Shown piece by piece: positions 1 to 5,171 of a stretch of DNA of 7,443 nucleotides. Position numbers and translations under genes: made by a program. The DNA lies in assembly GCA_031264545.1 (NCBI GenBank), contig JAISDV010000197.1:1-7443 (forward strand), read 5' to 3'. How positions within the stretch are numbered: the first letter of the stretch is position 1; each line of letters begins with the position of its first letter. Source of the DNA: Oscillospiraceae bacterium (GTDB taxonomy: Bacteria; Bacillota; Clostridia; Oscillospirales; Oscillospiraceae). The notes below the pieces were generated by a model that did no database searches, had not been told where the DNA came from, and saw only the letters and a program-made list of their open reading frames with translations.

Positions 1-890
1 GCAGCTTTATCAGCGGAGGCTCCTGTGTGCAGATTATCCGCACCGCCCAGCACTCGGACTATCTCAATCCTTTTAAAGACCGGATCGATAAGGGCGAATT
101 CCTGTTTTACGTATTGGATTCGCCGCGCGCTGTGATGGACGGCACCATGAACCTCTTCCTCAGCGACATCAAACGCGCCGCGGAAAAGCTCTCCGAAACG
201 CTGGGCGTGGTCTACACCGACGAGGCGCTGCGCGCCGCGATCCATACGCTGAATGAACAGCGCGCCTTACTGAAACGCATCTCCGATTTCCGCAAGGGGC
301 CAAGCCCGAGGATCACGGGCGCCGAGTACCACAAGGTGGTCGTCGCCTTCCTCACCTGCCCGAAGGACCTGCTGAAAAAGCCCATGGAGGCGCTGATCGC
401 CGCCCTTGAGAAGCGCGAGCCCGTCACCGGCTATAAAGCCCGTGTGATGATCGCGGGCCCGATTTTCGACAATCCCCGATATACTCAGCTGATCGAGGAT
501 CAGGACGTTCTGGTGGTCTGCGACCGCTACTGCCACGGCTCGCTCCCCGGACTGGAGCCGATCCCCGAGGAAGGCGACCCATGGGAAAATCTCGCCGTCC
601 ACTACGCGAACACCTGTGAGTGCACCCGCATGATGGGCTGGGCAGACCGCCGATTGGAACAGCTGCTCGGCTATATCGATGAATTTTCTGTCGACGGCGT
701 CATCCTGCAGTATATGAAATTCTGCGACCTCTGGGCTTACGAGGTACCCGTCACCCTCGACCGCCTGAAAGCCAGGGGCATCCCCGCCGTGCGTATCGAG
801 CACGAATACGCCTTCTCTAACGAAGGGCAGATCAAAACACGCGTACAGGCCTTCGTCGAACAGATGGAAAACCAGGCGCTTCTGACATGA
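1..890 (+). CDS. 2-hydroxyacyl-CoA dehydratase / benzoyl-CoA reductase family subunit (HgdB/BcrB-like), 5' end cut by window
   Basis: This is a subunit of the iron-sulfur enzyme family that dehydrates 2-hydroxyacyl-CoAs or reduces aromatic CoA esters by single-electron chemistry in the cytoplasm. The reading frame is open from the first full codon (base 3) to a TGA at 888-890, giving about 295 visible residues. Family members are usually about 370-430 aa, so roughly the first quarter is missing. The GTG at 27 is not the real start, because the residues before it (SFISGGSC) continue into the conserved segment. Family-like signatures are the 'ARVMIAGPIFDNPRYTQLIE' stretch (from about base 436), then 'VVCDRYCHGS' (about 514-543). 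Next come 'DGVILQYMKFCDLW' (about 694-735), carrying a probable cluster cysteine, and the C-terminal 'GQIKTRVQAFVEQM' (about 826-867). It is the first visible gene of the operon, 45 bp before the next dehydratase-like subunit, with which it probably forms a heterodimer. The substrate cannot be told. Confidence 0.85.
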   Translation, partial: SFISGGSCVQIIRTAQHSDYLNPFKDRIDKGEFLFYVLDSPRAVMDGTMNLFLSDIKRAAEKLSETLGVVYTDEALRAAIHTLNEQRALLKRISDFRKGPSPRITGAEYHKVVVAFLTCPKDLLKKPMEALIAALEKREPVTGYKARVMIAGPIFDNPRYTQLIEDQDVLVVCDRYCHGSLPGLEPIPEEGDPWENLAVHYANTCECTRMMGWADRRLEQLLGYIDEFSVDGVILQYMKFCDLWAYEVPVTLDRLKARGIPAVRIEHEYAFSNEGQIKTRVQAFVEQMENQALLT

Positions 891-918
891 GCGCGTTTGC
901 ACACACCCGTTTAAACCG

Positions 919-926
919 AAAGGAGG
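919..926 (+). promoter_or_regulatory. Ribosome binding site for the TTG-started 553-aa subunit
   Basis: AAAGGAGG lies 9 bases before the TTG at 936. It is a near-perfect anti-SD match, and no ATG or GTG in the frame lies near it, so it fixes the unusual TTG start. Confidence 0.85.
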
Positions 927-935
927 ATATCGCAA

Positions 936-2597
936 TTGAACAAGATAGAATTATTGGGCAAGGCCGCGCATATCTGCTCGAAATTTGTCAAGGATTTTGA
1001 CTATGAGGAGGTCCGCAGGGAATTGCAGCTCGCCGACGAGCGCGTCGGCGGCGCGCTGTTGGCCGACATGGAGGCGCGGGACTCCGAGAAAACCGGCAAG
1101 CTAAAAGCCCTGATGGAGATCCTGACCAGTGACGGCGCGACCCGCGTTTACAAGGGCAGCATCGCCGACCACATCTACGAATACCGCTATTGGCTGACAT
1201 TTAACTACAATAACATCATCAAGCCCCTGCTCAATCCGCCCGCGCCGAGCGGCAATCCCCGGGCGGAGCAGCTGACGAGAAAGTTCCAGTACAATCAAAA
1301 GCACAAGACCACGACCCGCTGGCGCAAGCTCACCGAAGGACGGTCCGGGACTTATCTGCGCATGTTCTTCGAGTTCGAGTCCTCAGCCGCGGCCGCCTCG
1401 GCGAAGTGGATGGCGGATTACATGGCCCACCCCGAAAAGTGCGTATACTACGGCTCGGGCGTGCCGACCGAAATCATTTGGGCAATGGGGCTGACGCCGT
1501 ACGGCATCAACCTGCAGGAGGCCGTACGCAGCCAGGACCAGAAGGGCAGCCTGTATTACCTGGACGCCTGCTCCGAGGCCGGCGTGCCCCTGGATACCTG
1601 TACCTTCCCCCAGATCGGCGCCGGCGCCGCCCTGCGCAACGACTATCTCGAGGGCTTCCCCTGCGCGGTGCTCTCCAACCTGACCTGTGACCCCATGCTC
1701 GCCTCGCACGCGTTGACGGCCAAGCTGCTGGACGTGCCGACATTCTATTTCGACCATCCCTACCGCTTCAGAACGCCGGACGGCAGCCGTTCCTTTGCCA
1801 GCCAGATGCGCGACATGGTCAGTTTCCTGGAAAAGCACACCGGCCACACGCTCGACTGGGACAAGCTCAGAGATATCTGTGACCGCTATAACCAGATGCA
1901 GGAGATGGAATTGGAGCGCTGGGAGCACAATTACGGGCCCAATCCGCCGATTCCCGGCGACCTGCTGCTGAATATGCACCTGAAGCTGTTCGGACCCTTC
2001 TCAGGCACCGAAGACGGCCTGGCCATGATGAAGCGCCAGCTGGAGCTAACCCGCGCGGCGTCCGCAAAAGGCGAATCCTGCGTTCCCAACCAGCAGTACC
2101 GTGTCGTTTTGTGGAATCCCCCACCCGGAAGCTATTGGAACTTCAACAACTGGATCAGCCAGTGCTGGGGCGTCAACATCCTCAACGATATGGAGACCTT
2201 CGGTAACTTCGAGTTTATCGACACCTCCAGTGAAGAGACCATCTTCGAGACCCTGGGCCGGAAGACCATGTATTTCACCATGTCCCGCCACACCAGAGGC
2301 GACCTCAAGAACTTCTTTGACGATCTCTTCAAGCTGTGCGAGCTCTCCAAGCCCGACTTCATTATCCAGGCCGACCATGTGGGCTGCCACCCGGTCAACG
2401 CCCTGCGCGGCCTGCTGACGGAGGAGTGCGCCAAGCGCGGTCTCAAGCTGATGCGTTTCGAGCAGGATCTGGGGGACGTGCGCGTCACCTCTCACCAGGG
2501 CGTGCGCGATCAGGTAAACAACTTTATGACCAACGTAATGAACGCGACGCCGCTTAAAAAGTCGCTCATGGTGTTTGACGACAGCAACGAGTGGTAA
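936..2597 (+). CDS. Long 2-hydroxyacyl-CoA dehydratase / benzoyl-CoA reductase family subunit (553 aa, N-terminal extension)
   Basis: This is the second subunit of the dehydratase-like enzyme, presumably holding its own iron-sulfur cluster and pairing with the upstream product. It starts at TTG 936, behind a strong ribosome site, and ends with TAA 2595-2597. The superfamily core appears to begin near residue 155, with 'CVYYGSGVPTEIIWAMG' (169-185) matching the usual 'YxxxxvPeElixAaG' motif. It continues through a cysteine-rich stretch (Cys212, 222, 243, 251; 'CSEAGVPLDTC', 'NLTCDPM'). The C-terminal half has 'DFIIQADHVGC' (474-484) and the closing 'SHQGVRDQVNNFM' (519-531), like the final helix motif of the family. 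Members are usually about 380-480 aa. Here about 150 residues precede the core, and I cannot assign them to a domain; they contain basic and aromatic stretches but no obvious cysteine motif. Family membership is firm; the choice between alpha- and beta-type subunit is not. The family includes dehydratases, benzoyl-CoA reductases and double-cubane proteins, so the reaction is open. Confidence 0.85.
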   Translation: MNKIELLGKAAHICSKFVKDFDYEEVRRELQLADERVGGALLADMEARDSEKTGKLKALMEILTSDGATRVYKGSIADHIYEYRYWLTFNYNNIIKPLLNPPAPSGNPRAEQLTRKFQYNQKHKTTTRWRKLTEGRSGTYLRMFFEFESSAAAASAKWMADYMAHPEKCVYYGSGVPTEIIWAMGLTPYGINLQEAVRSQDQKGSLYYLDACSEAGVPLDTCTFPQIGAGAALRNDYLEGFPCAVLSNLTCDPMLASHALTAKLLDVPTFYFDHPYRFRTPDGSRSFASQMRDMVSFLEKHTGHTLDWDKLRDICDRYNQMQEMELERWEHNYGPNPPIPGDLLLNMHLKLFGPFSGTEDGLAMMKRQLELTRAASAKGESCVPNQQYRVVLWNPPPGSYWNFNNWISQCWGVNILNDMETFGNFEFIDTSSEETIFETLGRKTMYFTMSRHTRGDLKNFFDDLFKLCELSKPDFIIQADHVGCHPVNALRGLLTEECAKRGLKLMRFEQDLGDVRVTSHQGVRDQVNNFMTNVMNATPLKKSLMVFDDSNEW

Positions 2598-2610
2598 GGA
2601 GGCAGGCCAA

Positions 2611-3360
2611 ATGGAAAAGGTCATCGCGCTGTCCGGCAAAGGCGGCGTGGGAAAAACCAGTATATCGGCCTTGATCGTCCGTATGCTGCGGAGGGATCCC
2701 GGCAAACGCATCCTCGCGATCGACGGCGATCCGGCCGTCGGCTTTTCGACCGCCCTCGGCATAGAGGTCAAGCGGACGCTGGACCAGATCCGGACGGACG
2801 TCATCCAAACGGGCGGCTCCGGCGAAAAGGAGACCCGGACCGCCCTCCTGCAGCGGCTGGAGTACGAGCTTGCCGACGCGCTGACTGAGCGGCGGGGCTT
2901 TGCCTTCCTCGCCATCGGCCGGCCGGAGGGAAAGGGCTGCTACTGTAAAATAAATGAATTTTTGAAATTGCTGATCGCCGATCTGGCGCCCAGCTTCGAC
3001 TACATTGTCATTGACGGAGAGGCCGGCATCGAACAGATCAACCGCCGTGTGATGGAAAAGGTCACACACCTGCTGCTGGTCTCGGACGCGAGCCGCAAGG
3101 GCATAGCGGTGGCGAGGACCATCCGCGACGTCGCGCAGACCAGCATGCGGTACGACAGGGTCGGACTGCTTTTCAACCGGCTCACGTCATATGACGACGT
3201 GGCCGGCGCGGAAACCGGCGGCCTGCCCGTAATCGGCAGGCTGCTGGAGAGCGACGGCATCCGCGTGGCGGACATCCAGGGGAAAAGCCTTTTGGACATT
3301 CCGGAGGATGCGGTTACGCGGGACCTGGATCGTGTGCTCCACAACTTTTTGGATTTATAG
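2611..3360 (+). CDS. CooC/AcsF-like nickel-maturation P-loop ATPase
   Basis: This is a 249-aa SIMIBI-class ATPase resembling CooC/AcsF, which insert nickel into CO dehydrogenase or acetyl-CoA synthase. The start is ATG 2611, 8 bases after AAGGAGG at 2596-2602, a site that overlaps the stop codon of the previous gene. An in-frame ATG at 2575 would overlap that gene by 23 bp and lacks a ribosome site. Visible motifs are the deviant Walker A GKGGVGKT (residues 9-16, with signature Lys10), 'LAIDGDPA' (35-42), 'GRPEGKGCYCKINEFL' (103-118), whose CxC pair Cys110/Cys112 corresponds to the metal-binding CxC of CooC, and 'DYIVIDGEAGIEQINRR' (130-146) as the Walker B/switch II region. No CO dehydrogenase gene is in the window. 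The likely client is either the dehydratase-like enzyme or the ACS-like protein encoded downstream. The family call is strong; the client and the metal are inferred. Confidence 0.88.
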   Translation: MEKVIALSGKGGVGKTSISALIVRMLRRDPGKRILAIDGDPAVGFSTALGIEVKRTLDQIRTDVIQTGGSGEKETRTALLQRLEYELADALTERRGFAFLAIGRPEGKGCYCKINEFLKLLIADLAPSFDYIVIDGEAGIEQINRRVMEKVTHLLLVSDASRKGIAVARTIRDVAQTSMRYDRVGLLFNRLTSYDDVAGAETGGLPVIGRLLESDGIRVADIQGKSLLDIPEDAVTRDLDRVLHNFLDL

Positions 3361-3361
3361 C

Positions 3362-3368
3362 AAAGGAG
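3362..3368 (+). promoter_or_regulatory. Ribosome binding site for the activator gene
   Basis: AAAGGAG lies 8 bases before GTG 3377 and immediately after the TAG (3358-3360) of the CooC-like gene. It supports GTG 3377 over the upstream in-frame ATG at 3308 and the ATG at 3386, which is 17 bases away. Confidence 0.8.
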
Positions 3369-3376
3369 ATACAAGC

Positions 3377-4189
3377 GTGAGCGAAATGTTTTTTTGTGGA
3401 TGTGACGTGGGTTCCACCTACGGCAAATGCGTCATCATGGACGAGGGAGGCGCGTTGGCCGGACGTGGTATGATCCGCAGCAAGCTGGACCCGGAGGACA
3501 CCGCGCGGGAGGTAATCGCGCTGGCGGCCGGGGACGCCGGGCTGGAAGGTGAAAAACCCTTCGCCTATCTGGTGGGTACCGGTTACGGGCGGGATCTGGT
3601 GCCGTTTGCCGACGCCAATATTTCCGAGATCAGCTGTCACGCGATGGGCGTACACGTTCTGGCGCCAAGCGTGCGGACGATCGTCGATTTCGGTGGACAG
3701 GACCTGAAGGGGATCAGTGTGGACGAAAACGGCATGGTTTCCAACTTCGTCATGAACGATAAGTGCGCCGCCGGAACAGGCCGCTTCTTTGAGGCGATGG
3801 CACGCGCCTTTTCCATGGATATCGAACAGTTTTCAAAGCTGTCCCTCGACGCGAAGGAGGAAATATCCATCACTTCCCAGTGCAGCGTTTTCGCGGAGAC
3901 GGAGGTCATCAGCATGATCGCCCGCAAAAAGCGTCCGGAGGACATCGCGCTCGGTATCGAAGCCTCCGTTGCGCGCCGGGCCTATGCCCTGCTGCGCAAC
4001 ACCGGCATTCGCCCGGATGTCGCCGTGACAGGCGGCTGCTCAAAAAACAAGGGGCTCATCCAGTGCCTGAAGGATACGTTCAACCTGACGTTTGTCGATC
4101 TGCCGGAGGACCCGCAGTTTGCCGGCGCCATTGGCGCCGCGGAATACGCGCGCGTCCGCGGAATAAAGAAAGGAGCTAAGCATGGTTAA
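3377..4189 (+). CDS. 2-hydroxyacyl-CoA dehydratase activator (HgdC/BadF-type ATP-dependent reductase)
   Basis: This 270-aa ASKHA-fold ATPase holds one [4Fe-4S] cluster between two subunits and uses ATP hydrolysis to push a low-potential electron into the dehydratase or reductase component. The start is GTG 3377, set by AAAGGAG at 3362-3368. Motifs seen are the phosphate loop 'GCDVGSTYGK' (8-17), 'DFGGQD' (104-109), 'NDKCAAGTGRF' (127-137) with Cys130, 'SQCSVFAETEVISM' (167-180) with Cys169, the adenosine motif 'VTGGCSKNKG' (217-226) and 'PQFAGAIGAAEYA' (246-258). Cys130 and Cys169 match the two cluster ligands of HgdC, so the protein should be functional. Its length is normal for the family (about 260-270 aa). 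The last 8 bases overlap the start of the next small gene, which points to translational coupling. Its partner is very probably the pair of dehydratase-like subunits upstream. Confidence 0.93.
   Translation: MSEMFFCGCDVGSTYGKCVIMDEGGALAGRGMIRSKLDPEDTAREVIALAAGDAGLEGEKPFAYLVGTGYGRDLVPFADANISEISCHAMGVHVLAPSVRTIVDFGGQDLKGISVDENGMVSNFVMNDKCAAGTGRFFEAMARAFSMDIEQFSKLSLDAKEEISITSQCSVFAETEVISMIARKKRPEDIALGIEASVARRAYALLRNTGIRPDVAVTGGCSKNKGLIQCLKDTFNLTFVDLPEDPQFAGAIGAAEYARVRGIKKGAKHG
4169..4175 (+). promoter_or_regulatory. Ribosome binding site inside the end of the activator gene
   Basis: AAAGGAG lies 6 bases before ATG 4182, inside the last codons of the activator. A good site in this position is strong support that the 55-codon frame downstream is translated. 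Confidence 0.75.
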
Positions 4190-4349
4190 AAAATGGGTTT
4201 ACGGTGCGATCAAGGCGGCGTTTTTTATGCTGACCTTCATCGCGTATTGGTTCTGTCTGGACGAAAAGTACTACCGGTATCAGGACACAAAGATCAAGGC
4301 CAGGGTTTCCGCCGCGGCGGAAAAGCACAGAGCGCAGACCGCACGGTGA
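4182..4349 (+). CDS. Small single-pass membrane protein (55 aa), unknown function
   Basis: I do not recognise this protein. ATG 4182 is preceded by AAAGGAG (4169-4175), and the frame runs to TGA 4347-4349, overlapping the activator stop by 8 bp. It begins with a basic start 'MVKKWVYG'. One hydrophobic segment follows at about residues 6-26 (including 'AAFFMLTFIAYWF'). The tail is charged: 'DEKYYRYQDTKIK', then a basic region ending 'AEKHRAQTAR'. This pattern fits one transmembrane helix with a short soluble tail. It lies between the activator and the ACS-like gene, so it is presumably made with the complex and could tether it to the membrane or to a membrane electron donor; that role is inference. 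Its small size makes it easy to overlook in annotation. The operon position, ribosome site and helix make it credible. Confidence 0.7.
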   Translation: MVKKWVYGAIKAAFFMLTFIAYWFCLDEKYYRYQDTKIKARVSAAAEKHRAQTAR

Positions 4350-4372
4350 GCGGCGTGGGGAGGTGCGGAGAC

Positions 4373-5104
4373 ATGTCGTTGTTTGAAAGCCAAATCGCGC
4401 AGCTGCGCCAAAGTCTGTCTGGCCGCGCGCCCGACGTCTGCCTGGAAACAGCCTCGGAGAATGCGCGCCGGTGGCCGAGAAGCGCCGCCAAACAGATGAT
4501 CCTGGAGCAGGATACGGGCACCGAGCTTGGAAATGGAAGCCTGCCCTCCTTCGCGGCCATCCTGTGGACGGAAACGCCGGGCCTGGTGACGGACGGCGCC
4601 GTCCGTGTTTACGGACAGGACATCCCGCAAATCGCCGGGTCAGACGGAGCGAAAAGCCGCCCCTTTGGCAAGGCGGTCCTGCTGGAGACGGACACGATCC
4701 CGGCGAACGAGCTGTTTGCCGCCTTTGAGAAAATGGACGCCGTGCGCTTTGATATGAATCTGGACGGGTACATGCTGCGCGGATTTACCCAGCGCAACCG
4801 GGAATGGAGCAGGGTCAGCGCCGGCGCCTGCCGCTCGGGCTTCTCCTTTTTGACGCTGGGCAGCGAGCTGATCCGCGATTACAAGGCGCTGCCGTTCGTG
4901 AAGGGCGCCGAGCTGCTGTTTTTCACCGAGAACGCGCTGATCCGGACGCTGGCGCCTCTGATGGAGACGTGCGCGAAAATAGCCGGCGCCCTCAACACAA
5001 TGTTCGAGAATATCAGCATGGACTGCAAAAATTGTGACGCCCACGCCATCTGCGAGGATTTCGACGAGCTGCGCAGGCTCCACAGGCGGCTGGCCCCGGA
5101 ATAA
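4373..5104 (+). CDS. Acetyl-CoA synthase (CdhC/AcsB) middle-domain-like protein with C-terminal three-cysteine motif
   Basis: This is a 243-aa cytoplasmic protein with no signal or membrane segment. The start is ATG 4373, with GGGGAGG at 4357-4363 nine bases upstream. A longer frame back to 4193 would only re-read the small membrane gene in another frame. Residues about 76-187 resemble, from memory, the CdhC/AcsB region just before the A-cluster. 'VRVYGQDI' (78-84) matches a 'VTVIGPDL'-type motif, and 'PFGKAVLLE' (97-105) a 'PLGIIVEV'-type one. 'GYMLRGFTQRNREWSRVS' (132-149) matches 'GVMHLNQRDQVWIRVN', followed by 'GFSFLTLGSEL' (156-166) and 'ELLFFTE' (180-186). The C-terminus has CxxCxxxxxC (Cys218, 221, 227), where ACS has CxxC followed by two more spaced cysteines. 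The rest of the A-cluster domain is absent, as is the CODH-contacting N-terminal domain, so it is not a working ACS. With the CooC/AcsF-like ATPase in the same operon, metal binding is plausible. It could be a structural, metal-holding or cofactor-binding partner of the dehydratase-like complex. Confidence 0.62.
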   Translation: MSLFESQIAQLRQSLSGRAPDVCLETASENARRWPRSAAKQMILEQDTGTELGNGSLPSFAAILWTETPGLVTDGAVRVYGQDIPQIAGSDGAKSRPFGKAVLLETDTIPANELFAAFEKMDAVRFDMNLDGYMLRGFTQRNREWSRVSAGACRSGFSFLTLGSELIRDYKALPFVKGAELLFFTENALIRTLAPLMETCAKIAGALNTMFENISMDCKNCDAHAICEDFDELRRLHRRLAPE

Positions 5105-5117
5105 CGCAGTCTGCTCA

Positions 5118-5151
5118 AAAACAGCGGACAGTAAAAACTGTCCGCTGTTTT
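5118..5151 (+). terminator. Strong stem-loop between the operon and the symporter gene (intrinsic terminator or attenuator)
   Basis: A perfect 14-bp inverted repeat (5118-5131 with 5138-5151) has core arms CAGCGGACAG/CTGTCCGCTG flanked by AAAA/TTTT, and the loop is TAAAAA. The arms end in a T-run, as in an intrinsic terminator, though the T-run is short (TTTT then GT). On the minus strand the stem is followed by TTTTT (5117-5121), so it could act in both directions. It lies 14 bp after the ACS-like stop, and its last base is only six bases before the next gene's ribosome site. Confidence 0.78.
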
Positions 5152-5156
5152 GTAAA

Positions 5157-5163
5157 AAGGAGG
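5157..5163 (+). promoter_or_regulatory. Ribosome binding site for the TTG-started symporter
   Basis: AAGGAGG sits 8 bases before TTG 5172, the only near start that puts the protein's first membrane helix at its N-terminus. It follows the stem-loop almost directly. Confidence 0.82.
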
Positions 5164-5171
5164 AACACCCT

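Noticed and set aside
27..29. GTG as the start of the first dehydratase-like gene
   Set aside because: The frame stays open to the window edge, the residues before it fit the family, and no ribosome site precedes the GTG. The gene is cut by the window.
267..935. 222-codon minus-strand frame opposite the first gene
   Set aside because: Antisense shadow of a recognised enzyme, with no supporting signal.
2046..2915. 289-codon minus-strand frame opposite the dehydratase and CooC-like genes
   Set aside because: It is antisense to two firmly identified genes, has no ribosome site or recognisable motif, and is expected from high GC content.
4193..4372. N-terminal 60-residue extension of the ACS-like protein
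   Set aside because: It re-reads the small membrane-protein gene in another frame, looks unlike protein sequence (many Gly/Arg/Cys), and the ATG at 4373 has its own ribosome site.
4373..5104. Calling this gene a complete acetyl-CoA synthase or CO dehydrogenase
   Set aside because: It is far shorter than CdhC (about 470 aa) or AcsB (about 730 aa) and lacks the full A-cluster domain; no C-cluster motifs are present.
5034..5171. 46-residue N-terminal extension of the symporter
   Set aside because: It runs through the end of the ACS-like gene and the stem-loop, and the TTG at 5172 with AAGGAGG gives a normal SSS N-terminus.
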